Shown: positions 48,952 through 57,640, counted from the stretch's first letter. The stretch: DNA of 64,000 nucleotides from Paractinoplanes deccanensis (GCF_016862115.1 NZ_BOMI01000114.1:1-64000), one strand, 5' to 3'. Notes: generated by a model not told the origin, from the sequence alone. Translations and numbers: made by a program.

Positions 48952-49145
48952 TCCTCGCGGGCCACCCGGGCCGCGATGCGGGCGACCTCCTCGACGGTGA
49001 GCGCGATGATCGGCTCGTCCGGGCCGCCGGCGGCCAGGCCGCGCTCGACGTGCGGGGCGTGGATCTCGGCGGCGACCCGCTGGTCGAGGGTCTCGTGCAG
49101 GCGGTCGGCGATGCGCTGGGCCAGGTCGTTCATCACAAGCGCCAA
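48942..49145 (-). CDS. Hypothetical 67-aa protein
   Basis: A small acidic helical protein: MNDLAQRIADRLHETLDQRVAAEIHAPHVERG and IIALTVEEVARIAARVARED. No family recognised. On the minus strand TACGGT lies 6 nt before a TTG at 49145, giving a possible leaderless start; GTG 49136 and ATG 49133 are alternatives. Confidence 0.55.
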   Translation of the reverse strand: MALVMNDLAQRIADRLHETLDQRVAAEIHAPHVERGLAAGGPDEPIIALTVEEVARIAARVAREDHS

Positions 49146-49163
49146 CCGTAGCGGTGCCGCCGG

Positions 49164-49427
49164 TCAAGCGGCGAGCGCGTGGTCCGCGGGGGTGGGGTCG
49201 TAGACGGTGACCACCACGCCGCGTGCCCAGCGCATGCGCGTGGCCGCGCTCTCGGGGTAGTCGCCGTAGGCGGTGGCGAGCACGGCCACGCAGCCGCGCG
49301 TGCCGCCGCGGGAGCGGACCGCCTGGACAATGGCCGCGTCCACGGCGCGGGAGGTGGGCCGGGAACCGGCCGGCAGGTCGCTGGCGAACAGCGCGGCGGC
49401 CCGCGCGGCGAGCAGTTGGCTTCGCAT
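49164..49427 (-). CDS. Hypothetical 87-aa protein
   Basis: A small basic protein: MRSQLLAARAAALFASDLPAGSRPTSRAVDAAIVQAVRSRGGTRGCVAVLATAYGDYPESAATRMRWAR is the general layout, with one central cysteine. I place the start at ATG 49427, which has GGAG 9 nt upstream. It resembles short actinobacterial conserved hypotheticals; function unknown. Confidence 0.6.
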   Translation of the reverse strand: MRSQLLAARAAALFASDLPAGSRPTSRAVDAAIVQAVRSRGGTRGCVAVLATAYGDYPESAATRMRWARGVVVTVYDPTPADHALAA

Positions 49428-49503
49428 GTCGATCAACTCCGGTCGATGCGGTGACTGAGGATTTCAGAGTGAACCCTCGATGCCACCGCGCGCCTCCGGC
49501 GAT

Positions 49504-50088
49504 CTACCTAGGGAGCGGTCCGGTTGGCGACAGCCGGAACGCGTTGAGGACCATCTCGGCGTAGCGCCGCCACACCGCCGGGTCGGTCTCGCCGAGCACG
49601 ATGAGCTGGCGCACGGCGCCGCAGAGCACCACGCGGACGTCCGTCTCGCCCGCGTCCGGCCGGATCGGCCCGTCCCTCGCCGCGCGCCGCAGCAGCTCCC
49701 CCACCTGGGCGAGGATGACCGCGGCCGGCAGGATCTCGCCGTCGAACAACGCGTCGGCCAGCACCCGGTCGGCCGCCAGCGCCGCGAACATGCCGGGCAC
49801 GTAGGAGCAGAGCGCCTCGTACGCGTCGTCCCGGGCGAGGGCCGCCTCGGTGTCGCTCGCGAGCCGCCGGAACTGCTCGCGCGCGACCGCGACGACGAGC
49901 TCCTGCTTCGTCGGATAGCTGCGGTAGACGGTCGCCTTGCCGACACCGGCGCGCTCGGCGACCTGCGGCACGGTCACCCCGAGCCCCTGCTCGGTGAAGA
50001 GCTCCCGGGCCGCGGCGATGACCCGCTCGTGGTTGCGCACGGCGTCGCTGCGGCGGCGGGTCTCCCTCACCCTCTCAGTCTGACGCAC
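49504..50088 (-). CDS. TetR-family transcriptional regulator
   Basis: A 194-aa regulator. The N-terminal helix-turn-helix is RVIAAARELFTEQGLGVTVPQVAERAGVGKATVYRSYPTKQELVVAVAREQF (about 22-73), followed by the all-helical ligand domain. It is the last gene of a three-gene minus-strand operon with a GNAT and a truncated MFS exporter, and its GTG at 50088 overlaps the GNAT stop by 14 bp. It probably represses the operon through the two GGAC-N6-GTCC sites upstream of the MFS gene. Confidence 0.9.
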   Translation of the reverse strand: MRQTERVRETRRRSDAVRNHERVIAAARELFTEQGLGVTVPQVAERAGVGKATVYRSYPTKQELVVAVAREQFRRLASDTEAALARDDAYEALCSYVPGMFAALAADRVLADALFDGEILPAAVILAQVGELLRRAARDGPIRPDAGETDVRVVLCGAVRQLIVLGETDPAVWRRYAEMVLNAFRLSPTGPLPR

Positions 50089-50770
50089 GCCGATCCCCCG
50101 GTACGCGGGCGGCCAGGAACCCGGTCTTCGCGCGGGTGACGAACCCGAGCCTCTCGTAGAGCCGAAGGGCCCCGGCGTTGGCCTCGTTGACGTGCAGGAA
50201 CGCCTCGTCGCCGCGCTCGCGGATCAGGCCGGTCAGAGCCCGCACGAGCGTGCTCGCCAGCCCCTGCCCGCGCATCGCCGGATCGGTGCAGACGGTGCCG
50301 ATCTCGGTCCATCCCGGCACCCGGATCCGCTCCCCCGCCATCGCGACGAGCGCGCCCTCGCGGCGGAGGCCGAGGAACGTCCCGATCTCGACCGCGCGCG
50401 GCGCCAGCGGTCCCGGCCTCGTCCGCTCCACAAGATCGAGCATGTCCGGTACGTCGTCAGGGCCGAGCCGCAGCACGCCGGCGCTGTCGAGGGCCGCCAC
50501 GTCGCGCGCGGTCATCTGGTAGCCGTCGCCGCTGCCGAGCAGCTCCCAGCCGCGCGGCACCCGGGCGCCGGCGCCGGCCAGCGTGACGATCTGCCCGGGG
50601 CCGGCCAGCGCGGCGAGGTCGGCCCACGCGCTCGCATCGTCCCAGTCGCGCACCGCGGCCAGGGGGGACAGTCCGGGCAGGTAGCGGCCCGCCGCCCCGC
50701 GCAACTCCGCGAAGTCGCGCTGCGGCCCGGTGAGGGCGGCCCAGACGAGGTTGTCGGGGATCATGGTCAT
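50075..50770 (-). CDS. GNAT family N-acetyltransferase
   Basis: A 231-aa protein. The N-terminal half is variable, the C-terminal GNAT fold is clear: REGALVAMAGERIRVPGWTEIGTVCTDPAMRGQGLASTLVRALTGLIRERGDEAFLHVNEANAGALRLYERLGFV, with the acetyl-CoA loop MRGQGLAS. The layout resembles FR47-like acetyltransferases. Its ATG at 50770 overlaps the MFS stop in an ATGA junction. In an operon with an exporter and TetR it may acetylate a toxic compound (inference). Confidence 0.88.
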   Translation of the reverse strand: MTMIPDNLVWAALTGPQRDFAELRGAAGRYLPGLSPLAAVRDWDDASAWADLAALAGPGQIVTLAGAGARVPRGWELLGSGDGYQMTARDVAALDSAGVLRLGPDDVPDMLDLVERTRPGPLAPRAVEIGTFLGLRREGALVAMAGERIRVPGWTEIGTVCTDPAMRGQGLASTLVRALTGLIRERGDEAFLHVNEANAGALRLYERLGFVTRAKTGFLAARVPGDRRASD

Positions 50771-51609
50771 GCGGCAGTCCTTTCCGAGGTGACCACGCTC
50801 GCGAGCGGGGCCGGGTTCACACGAGGGATGCGCGTCGCAACGGCCGCGGCCAGCAGCCCGGCGACGGCGCAGAAGACGTAGGCGAGGGAGAGGGCGCGGG
50901 CGCCGGAGGCCGCCTGGGACGCCAGGATCCCGGCCATGACCTGCGTGCCGACGGAGGATCCGACCGACCGGATCAGCGAGTTGACGCCCGCCGTCTCGGC
51001 GGCGCGGGCCGCGGGAACGGCCTCGACGACGACGGCCGGGATGACGGCCAGGGCCAGTCCCACGCCGAGCAGGGCCAGCACCGACCAGGCGAGGACCTCG
51101 GCCTCGCTGCCGTGGCCGGCCGCCGGCAGCAGCGAGCCCGCGGCGGTCACGACCGCCGCCAGGGCGAGCGGCACGCGCCCGCCGTAGCGCAGGTGCAGCC
51201 GGGCCGCGAGCGGGCCGCCCGCCATCATCGCCAGGCTGCCCGGCAGGAGCAGCAGGCCCGCCCGGGTGGCGTCCACGCCGAAGCCGTAGCCGGTGCTCGC
51301 CGGCGCCTCGGCGAACTGCGGCACGAGCACGAAGGCGCCGAACATGCCGCAGCCGACCAGGAACGTCGCGAGGTCGGCCGCCAGCAGCAGCGCGCCGGCC
51401 ACGTCGGCCCGGCCGCCCGGCGCGGCGCCGGACGAGGGCAGCAGGAAGCGGACGGCGACGGCCGCGACGGCGGCGGGGATCGCCGTGCTCCAGAAGATCC
51501 AGGCGAGCGGCGCATGGTCGACGATCAGGCCGCCGAGCACTAGGCCGAGGCCGGTGACGAGCAGCCGCCGCCCGGCGAGCGCCCAGCGCGGCGAGGGGGA
51601 TGGGCTCAT
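50767..51609 (-). pseudogene. N-terminally truncated MFS (DHA2-type) transporter
   Basis: A 280-aa frame whose first recognisable segment, VTGLGLVLGGLIVDHAPLAWIFWSTAIPAA, corresponds to the fifth or sixth membrane helix of 14-span DHA2 exporters. The remaining helices are intact to the C-terminus. The first helices and the usual DATIVNVALP motif are missing, and the 188 bp up to the next divergent gene has no room for them. An ATG, an RBS-like GGAG and operator repeats are kept, so it may still be expressed, but a functional exporter is doubtful. Confidence 0.7.
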
Positions 51610-51630
51610 CGGTGTCTCCGAGCTGGAAGT

Positions 51631-51678
51631 GGACTCTTAGGTCCGGATGCCTGGAACGATAACCGGACTTCGGGGTCC
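51631..51678. promoter_or_regulatory. Two GGAC-N6-GTCC operators between truncated MFS and hydrolase genes
   Basis: GGACTCTTAGGTCC (51631-51644) and GGACTTCGGGGTCC (51665-51678) share inverted half-sites with a 6-bp spacer and lie 34 bp apart, about three helical turns. They are good candidates for binding by the TetR regulator of the adjacent operon. Confidence 0.65.
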
Positions 51679-51797
51679 ATCTACACGCGATGTGGTGGCG
51701 GGCACACGTGGCCGTAGCCACGCACTCGTTCGCCACTGGGATTCCACTGGGGCTTCCTAGCTTCGGCCGGACACAGGAAAACCACAGGAGGAACCCC

Positions 51798-52514
51798 ATG
51801 TCGGATGCCACCGAGCCGGTCGTCGTGCTCGTGCACGGCGCGTTCGCCGAGTCGGCCAGCTGGGACGGCGTCGTCGACCGGCTGACCGCCGAGGGCGTGC
51901 GCGTCGTCGCCGTCGCCAACCCGCTGCGCGGCCTGCTCAGCGACGCCGCGTACGTGCGGGACGTGATCGCCTCGCTCGGCGGCCCGGTCGTGCTGGCCGG
52001 GCACTCGTACGGCGGCAGCGTCATCACCCAGGCCGCCGGCGACAACGCGGCCGTCAAGGCGCTGGTCTACGTCTCCGCCTTCGCGCCCGAGAACGGCGAG
52101 AGCGCGCTGGAGCTGTCCGGCAAGTTCCCCGGCAGCACGCTCGGCGACGCGGTGGTCAGCCGCCCGCTCAGCTCCGGTGGCAGCGAGCTCTCCATCGACC
52201 AGGCCAAGTTCGCGCACCAGTTCGCCGCGGACGTCGACCCGGCCGTCGCCGCCCGGATGGCCGTGGCGCAGCGCCCGGTCACCGAGGAGGCGCTCACCGC
52301 CGGCCTGGCCGCCGGCACCCCGGCGTGGCGGTCGCTGCCGAGCTGGTTCGTCTGGGGCGGCGCCGACCTCAACATCCCGGCCGAGGCCCTGCGCTTCATG
52401 GCGGAGCGGGCACAGGGCCGCGGCCTCCGCGAGATCCCCGGCGCCGGCCACGCGCTCCCGGTGTCGCAGCCGGGGCCGGTCGCCGAAACCATCCTCCAGG
52501 CCGTGCGGGCCTGA
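51798..52514 (+). CDS. Cytosolic alpha/beta hydrolase, paralogue of the next gene
   Basis: A 238-aa hydrolase. Oxyanion motif VVVLVHGAFAESASWD, nucleophile Ser in AGHSYGGSV, and C-terminal His in GAGHALPVS; a typical Asp lies in GGADLNIP. It has no signal peptide. The ATG at 51798 has the ribosome site AGGAGGA. It shares VHGAFA, ANPLRG, GHSYGGSVI, ELSGKFPGSTLGD and IDQAKF segments with the secreted gene that follows, so the pair arose by tandem duplication. Confidence 0.9.
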   Translation: MSDATEPVVVLVHGAFAESASWDGVVDRLTAEGVRVVAVANPLRGLLSDAAYVRDVIASLGGPVVLAGHSYGGSVITQAAGDNAAVKALVYVSAFAPENGESALELSGKFPGSTLGDAVVSRPLSSGGSELSIDQAKFAHQFAADVDPAVAARMAVAQRPVTEEALTAGLAAGTPAWRSLPSWFVWGGADLNIPAEALRFMAERAQGRGLREIPGAGHALPVSQPGPVAETILQAVRA

Positions 52515-52534
52515 GACCCGAAGGAGACAAGGAC

Positions 52535-53335
52535 ATGAAGAAGACCCTCAGCATCGTCGGCGCCGGCGCCGTCCTCGCGGCCGGCCTCACCGGCACCGCG
52601 GCGTACGCGGGCGGCCACGCGCCGCAGAAGCCGACCGTCGTGCTCGTGCACGGCGCGTTCGCCGACTCCAGCGGCTGGAACGCCGTCACGCAGCGGCTGC
52701 TCAAGGACGGCTATCCGGTCGTCGCCGCGGCGAACCCGCTGCGCGGCGTGGCCTCCGACGCCGCCCAGGTGCGGGCCCTGCTGGACAGCATCGACGGCCC
52801 GATCGTCCTGGTCGGCCACTCGTACGGCGGCAGCGTCATCTCCCAGGCGGCCGCCGGCGACAAGGACGTCAAGGCGCTCGTCTACGTCGCGGCGTTCCTG
52901 CCCGCGGCCGGCGAGAGCGCGGCCGAGCTGTCCGGCAAGTTCCCCGGCAGCACGCTCGGCGACACGCTCAAGCAGGTCGCGCTCCCGGACGGGCACGTCG
53001 ACCTCTACATCGACCAGGCCAAGTACCCGCAGCAGTTCGCCGCCGACGTGCCGCTCAAGGAGGCGAAGCTCTCGGCGGTCTCGCAGCGCCCGATCGACCA
53101 GGCGGCGCTCAACGAGGACGCGACCGGCGCGCAGGCGTGGCAGACCATCCCGAGCTACGACCTGATCAGCGGCGCGGACAAGAACATCCCGCCGGCCGCC
53201 CAGCAGTGGATGGCGAAGCGCGCGCACGCGAAGGTCGAGACGGTCAAGGGCGCCTCGCACTCGGTCTTCGTCTCGCACCCGGGCACCACGGCCGCGTTCA
53301 TCGAGAAGGCCGCGCGCGAGACCGTGCGGAAGTAA
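52535..53335 (+). CDS. Secreted alpha/beta hydrolase, tandem paralogue
   Basis: A 266-aa hydrolase. A Sec signal peptide (KKTLSIVGAGAVLAAGLTGTAAYAGG, about 1-27) is followed by the same hydrolase domain as the preceding gene: VVLVHGAFADSSGW, VGHSYGGSVIS, ELSGKFPGSTLGDT, terminal KGASHSVFVSHP. Members of this group are annotated broadly as esterases or lactonases. It starts 20 nt after the upstream stop, with AAGGAG ahead of the ATG, so both are probably in one transcript. Confidence 0.9.
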   Translation: MKKTLSIVGAGAVLAAGLTGTAAYAGGHAPQKPTVVLVHGAFADSSGWNAVTQRLLKDGYPVVAAANPLRGVASDAAQVRALLDSIDGPIVLVGHSYGGSVISQAAAGDKDVKALVYVAAFLPAAGESAAELSGKFPGSTLGDTLKQVALPDGHVDLYIDQAKYPQQFAADVPLKEAKLSAVSQRPIDQAALNEDATGAQAWQTIPSYDLISGADKNIPPAAQQWMAKRAHAKVETVKGASHSVFVSHPGTTAAFIEKAARETVRK

Positions 53336-53378
53336 GAAGAACCACCTGAACCGCGTGCACGGCCGCGCACCGGGTTCA

Positions 53379-55286
53379 ATGGCGAACGTGGGTGCGACGA
53401 CGTTGCGGTTCAGCATTCTGGGCCCCGTGCGGGTCCGGAACGGCACGGTGGACCTGGAGCTGGGCGGGCGCCAGCAGCGGTTGCTGCTGGCGCTCCTGCT
53501 CGCCCGGGCCGGCTCGGTGGTGGGCCTCGGCGAGCTCGTCGACGCGATCTGGGGCGACGACCCACCGGCCAGCGCGGTCAACAGCATCCACCGCGCGGTC
53601 GGCACGCTGCGCCGGCTGATCGAGCCCAACCTGCCGGTGCGGGCGGTCGGCGAGCACCTCGTGCGGCACTCGGCCGGCTATCGCCTCGAGGTGGACGAGG
53701 ACGCGCTCGACCTGTTGCGCTTCCGGTCCCTGGTGCGGCGCGCGCGGCAGGCCGCGGGCGACGCCGAGGCCGTCCACCACTACGCCGAGGCGCTCGCGCT
53801 GTGGCAGGGGCCGCCGGCGGCGGGGCTGGAGCCGGTCTCACGTACCCATCCCGCCTTCATCGCCCTGGAGGCCGAGCTGGCGCAGACCGTGCGCGAGGCC
53901 GGCGACGTGGCCCTGCGGTCGGGCGGCTCGCGGCTGCTGCTGCCCACGTTGCGGCGGATCGCCGGCTGGCGCCCGTTCGACGAGGCGCTGCTGGCCCGCG
54001 TCATGCTCGCGCTGGCCGCGGAGGGCCGCCAGGCCGAGGCCCTCGACGCCTATCAGGAGGTGCGCCGCCGCCTCGCCGACGAGCTGGGCCTCGACCCGGG
54101 CCCCGAGCTGCGGCAGGCGCGCGATCGCGTGCTGCGCGGGCTCGCGGAGACCGAGCCCGTGCACGAGGAGGCGGCGGCGCCCACCCGGTTCGTGCCGGCT
54201 CAGCTGCCGGGCGACCACCCCTACTACACCGGCCGGGCCGACGTGCTCGCCCGCGCCGAGGCGATTCTGGCCGACGACCGCCGCCAGGGCCGCCCGACCG
54301 TGGCGCTGGCCTTCGACGGCATGCCCGGCGTCGGCAAGACCACCTTCGCGGTCCACCTCGCCCATCGGCTCGCACCGTCCTATCCGGACGGCCAGCTCTA
54401 CGTGGACCTCCGCGGCTACGCCCCGGAGGGTCCGATGACCCCGGCCGAGGCCTTGCGGGGCTTCCTCAGCTCCCTGGGTGTGCGCGGTGAGGACCGCCCC
54501 GCCGAGCTGCACGCCGCCGCCGGCCTGTTCCGCAGCCTGCTCGCGGGCCGCCGCATGCTGATCGTGCTGGACAACGCCCGCGACTTCGAGCAGGTGCGCC
54601 ACCTGCTGCCCGGCACCGGTGGAAGCCTGGTCCTTGTCACCAGCCGGGCCCGGCTCACCGACCTCATCACCGCGGGCGCCCACCCGCTGCCGATCGAGCT
54701 GCCCTCCTCGGCCGAGGCCCGCGACAACCTCGTCAGCCGCCTCGGGCGCGCCCGGGTGGAGGCCGAGCCGACCGCGGTGCAGGCCATCATCGAGCGCTGC
54801 GCGCGGCATCCGCTGGCGCTGGCCATGGTGGCGGCGCGGGCCATGGCGCTGCCGGACACGCCGCTCACCGAGATCGCCGCCGACCTGACCGGGGACCGGG
54901 AGCGCCTGGACGGCTTCGACGGCGGCCTGGCGGCCATCTTCTCCTGGTCCTACCGGGCCCTCTCCCCCGCCGCCGCGCGCCTGTTCCGGCTGCTGCCGGT
55001 CTATCCCGGCCCGGACATCACGGTGGACGTGGCGGCCGCGCTCGCGGGCACGGACGAGCGCACCGCACGGTCGCTGCTCGGCGAGCTGGCGGCGCAGATG
55101 CTCACCCAGGTGCGCGGCGGCCGGCACCAGCTGCACGACCTGCTTCGCGCGTACGCCTGGGGGCTGTCCGAGGCGGAGGACCCGCCGCCGAGCCGGGACG
55201 CGGCCGCCGCCCGGCTCTACGAGCACCTCGGCTGGGTCGATCAGCCCTCGAGGACCATCTCGGCGGCGCGCTCGGCGATCGCGTAG
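53379..55286 (+). CDS. AfsR/SARP-type regulator with BTAD and NB-ARC domains, C-terminally shortened
   Basis: About 635 aa. An OmpR-like winged helix (FSILGPVRVRNGTVDLELGGRQQRLLLALLLARAGSVV) leads a BTAD domain (about 95-245), then an NB-ARC NTPase with Walker A GMPGVGKT and LIVLDNA. The sequence ends in RDAAAARLYEHLGWVDQPSRTISAARSAIA, where AfsR relatives continue into TPR repeats, and the last 46 bp overlap the convergent oxidoreductase gene. It has lost the TPR sensor. GTG 53388, 7 nt after TTCAAT, is an alternative start. Confidence 0.85.
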   Translation: MANVGATTLRFSILGPVRVRNGTVDLELGGRQQRLLLALLLARAGSVVGLGELVDAIWGDDPPASAVNSIHRAVGTLRRLIEPNLPVRAVGEHLVRHSAGYRLEVDEDALDLLRFRSLVRRARQAAGDAEAVHHYAEALALWQGPPAAGLEPVSRTHPAFIALEAELAQTVREAGDVALRSGGSRLLLPTLRRIAGWRPFDEALLARVMLALAAEGRQAEALDAYQEVRRRLADELGLDPGPELRQARDRVLRGLAETEPVHEEAAAPTRFVPAQLPGDHPYYTGRADVLARAEAILADDRRQGRPTVALAFDGMPGVGKTTFAVHLAHRLAPSYPDGQLYVDLRGYAPEGPMTPAEALRGFLSSLGVRGEDRPAELHAAAGLFRSLLAGRRMLIVLDNARDFEQVRHLLPGTGGSLVLVTSRARLTDLITAGAHPLPIELPSSAEARDNLVSRLGRARVEAEPTAVQAIIERCARHPLALAMVAARAMALPDTPLTEIAADLTGDRERLDGFDGGLAAIFSWSYRALSPAAARLFRLLPVYPGPDITVDVAAALAGTDERTARSLLGELAAQMLTQVRGGRHQLHDLLRAYAWGLSEAEDPPPSRDAAAARLYEHLGWVDQPSRTISAARSAIA

Positions 55287-56746
55287 ACGGTGGCGTTGGT
55301 GTTGCCCGACGGGATGGCGGGCATCACCGAGCCGTCCGCGGCGCGCAGCCCGGCGATGCCGCGCACCCGCAGCTCGGTGTCGACCACGGCGGTCTCGCCG
55401 TCGCCCATCGCCAGCGTGCCGACCGGGTGGCAGTAGGACGCCACCGCGCGGCGGGCGTAGTCGCGCAGCTCGGCATCGTCGTCGCTGCCCGGCCCGGGAA
55501 CGACTTCGGCGTCGCGCCAGGCGTCGAGCGCGGCGGCACCGCCGATGCGGCGGGCCAGGCGCAGCCCGGCCACCACGGCGTCGAGGTCGCGGCCGTCGGC
55601 GTAGTAGTTGGGGTCGAGCAGCGGGTGGCTGCCGGGCGCGGCGCCGGCGAGCCGCACGGTGCCGCGGCTGTGCGGCAGCATCAGCGACACCCCGATCGTG
55701 TAGCCCTGGTCCGGCCCGGCGTGGCCGTTCACCGGCCGCGGCAGGTCGACGAAGACGAGCTGGAGGTCGGGCCCGGGCAGCCCGTCGCGGCTGCGGACCA
55801 GGCCGATCACCTCGCCGTGGTTGTTGCGCGGCACCGGGACCGGGCGCGACGAGCGGTAGACGACGTTGGCCACCGGGTGGTCCTGGAGGTTCGCGCCGAC
55901 GCCGGGCAGGTCCGCGACCACCTCGATGCCGTGCTCGCGCAGGTGGGCCGCGGGACCGAGGCCGCTGAGCATCATCAGCTGGGCCGACCCGATCGCGCCC
56001 GCGGTGAGGATCACCTCGCCGGCCGAGGCGGTCACCGTCTCGGACCCGGCACTGTAGACGACCCCGGTGCAGCGCCCGCCCGCCAGCACCAGCCGGTGCG
56101 CCAGGGCTCCGGTCACGACCGTGAGGTTGGCCCGGCCGCGCACCGGGTTCAGGTAGGCGTCCGCGGCGCTCTGCCGGTGGCCGCCGACGATGTTCACGTC
56201 GACCGGCGCGAAGCCCTCCTCGAGCCCGCCGCTGATGTCGGTGGCGCGGCGCTGGCCCGCCTCGGCCGCGCCGTCGAGCGCGGCCGCCAGCACCGGGTTG
56301 AGCGGGTGCGAGGGCGCCACGGTGAGCGGGCCGCCGAGCCCGCGCAGCGCCGGGTCCCGGCCGGGCGCGTTCTCGCTGCGCTTGAAGTACGGCAGCAGGT
56401 CGCCGAAGCCCCAGTTCTTCGCGCCCGCGTCGGCCCAGCGCTGATAGCCGGTGTGGTGGCCGCGGGCGAACAGCATCGCGTTGATGGACGAGCCCCCGCC
56501 GAGCCCCTTGCCGCGCGGCAGCGGCGTGACCGCGCCGGCCGGGCCCTGCGGGACGGTCAGCTCGCCCCAGTTGGCGGTGCCGCGCACCAGCGTGGGCCAG
56601 GCCGGCGGCTCGGCCATGGCCGGCAGCGGCACGCCGTCGCCGGCCTCCAGCAGCAGCACGCGCAGGTCCGCACGCGCCGACAGCCGGGATGCGAGAACGC
56701 AGCCGGCGGTGCCGCCGCCGACCAGGATCACGTCGTAGGTGTTCAT
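55241..56746 (-). CDS. GMC-family FAD oxidoreductase (choline-dehydrogenase-like)
   Basis: A 501-aa enzyme. FAD-binding DVILVGGGTAGCVLASRLSA, the GMC signature LGGGSSINAMLFARGHHTGYQRWADAGAKNWGF, second signature GAIGSAQLMMLSGLGP and C-terminal HPVGTLAMGD with SGNTNATVYAIAERAAEMV. It oxidises an alcohol; the substrate is unknown. The ATG at 56746, four nt after GGGAGG, is preferred to the upstream extension. It lies downstream of a TetR gene and its 3' end cuts into the AfsR-like gene. Confidence 0.92.
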   Translation of the reverse strand: MNTYDVILVGGGTAGCVLASRLSARADLRVLLLEAGDGVPLPAMAEPPAWPTLVRGTANWGELTVPQGPAGAVTPLPRGKGLGGGSSINAMLFARGHHTGYQRWADAGAKNWGFGDLLPYFKRSENAPGRDPALRGLGGPLTVAPSHPLNPVLAAALDGAAEAGQRRATDISGGLEEGFAPVDVNIVGGHRQSAADAYLNPVRGRANLTVVTGALAHRLVLAGGRCTGVVYSAGSETVTASAGEVILTAGAIGSAQLMMLSGLGPAAHLREHGIEVVADLPGVGANLQDHPVANVVYRSSRPVPVPRNNHGEVIGLVRSRDGLPGPDLQLVFVDLPRPVNGHAGPDQGYTIGVSLMLPHSRGTVRLAGAAPGSHPLLDPNYYADGRDLDAVVAGLRLARRIGGAAALDAWRDAEVVPGPGSDDDAELRDYARRAVASYCHPVGTLAMGDGETAVVDTELRVRGIAGLRAADGSVMPAIPSGNTNATVYAIAERAAEMVLEG

Positions 56747-56759
56747 GTCGCCTCCCGAG

Positions 56760-56802
56760 CGATGTTTCCATCGATACCAGTGTTGCGGTAACGACGGTAA
56801 CG
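56760..56802 (-). promoter_or_regulatory. Inverted and direct repeats upstream of the GMC oxidoreductase
   Basis: CGATG-TTTC-CATCG (56760-56773) is a 5-bp inverted repeat close to the ribosome site. CGGTAACG is directly repeated at 56786-56793 and 56795-56802. They are candidate operator sites for the TetR regulator encoded just upstream. Confidence 0.45.
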
Positions 56803-56861
56803 CCGAGGGCGGCCGGAACCACGCTGCCGTCGACATGCTCACGACGGTGAACCCGCGGGGA

Positions 56862-57554
56862 TCAGCGCGCGTCGGACAACCGGCCCAGCCACTCGGCGAG
56901 CAGGCTCCGCTCCGCCTCGGTCAGCGCCGCGCCCGGTGCCTCGGGGAGGGCCTGCCGCAGGGCGCTCGCCTTGGCGGCGACGGTCGTGCCCCGCCCGGCG
57001 GGCCGGCCGGTGACGATCGCCGCGCGCACGGTCTCCCACATGGCTCGCGCGACACCGGGATCGCGCTCGGCCGGGGCCACGCCGAGCTGGGAGACGACGA
57101 CGCCGACGCCGCCGCTGTGCATCAGGGCGGTGGCCCGCTCGACGCTGGTGCGCAGACGGCCCGCCGCGGCGACCCGCTCGACCAGGTGGCGCAGGCGGGC
57201 GATCGCCTCACGCCGGGCGGTGGCGGCGCCGCCCGGCCGGGGCTCGCCGAAGACGAGCAGGTAGCAGGCCGGCTCCGCGAGGCCGAAGCCGACGTGCAGG
57301 TCCCACGCGCGGGCCAGGTCGCCGACCGGGTCGCCGGTCTCGCCCAGCGAGTCCTTGTCGTCGAGGTAGCCGCGCATGCCGTGCACGGCCACCGCGTCCA
57401 GCAGCCCGTCCTTGTCGCCGAAGAGCCGGTAGAGGGCCGGCGGCTGCACGCCCGCGGCCGCCGCCACCGAGCGGGTGGTCACCGCGTCCCGGCCCTGCTC
57501 GGCGAGGAGCCTCGCCGCCTCCCGGATGATGCGGTCCCGCGTGTCCCGTGCCAC
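56862..57554 (-). CDS. TetR-family transcriptional regulator
   Basis: A 230-aa regulator. HTH: RIIREAARLLAEQGRDAVTTRSVAAAAGVQPPALYRLFGDKDGLLDAV near the N-terminus, then a helical ligand-binding domain. I chose GTG 57554 because TTAAGG lies 8 nt upstream; the frame remains open further upstream. It probably controls the downstream GMC oxidoreductase. An inverted repeat (57562-57574) covers its own promoter, suggesting autoregulation. Confidence 0.88.
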   Translation of the reverse strand: MARDTRDRIIREAARLLAEQGRDAVTTRSVAAAAGVQPPALYRLFGDKDGLLDAVAVHGMRGYLDDKDSLGETGDPVGDLARAWDLHVGFGLAEPACYLLVFGEPRPGGAATARREAIARLRHLVERVAAAGRLRTSVERATALMHSGGVGVVVSQLGVAPAERDPGVARAMWETVRAAIVTGRPAGRGTTVAAKASALRQALPEAPGAALTEAERSLLAEWLGRLSDAR

Positions 57555-57561
57555 GGTCGGC

Positions 57562-57574
57562 ACCTTAACAAGGT
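57562..57574. promoter_or_regulatory. Palindrome in the TetR/MarR divergent promoter
   Basis: ACCTT-AAC-AAGGT is a perfect 5-bp inverted repeat in the 86-bp gap, just upstream of the TetR start. It is a plausible TetR autoregulatory operator. Confidence 0.5.
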
Positions 57575-57640
57575 CTTGCCTGAACCGAGCCCGCCGAGCC
57601 GCCGTCGTATGGGTGACGTGACATCGAAAGGATCGGGACA

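Noticed and set aside
53345-53378. Terminator hairpin between the secreted hydrolase and the AfsR-like gene
   Set aside because: GAACC and GGTTC arms exist, but the stem between them has mismatches and no T-run.
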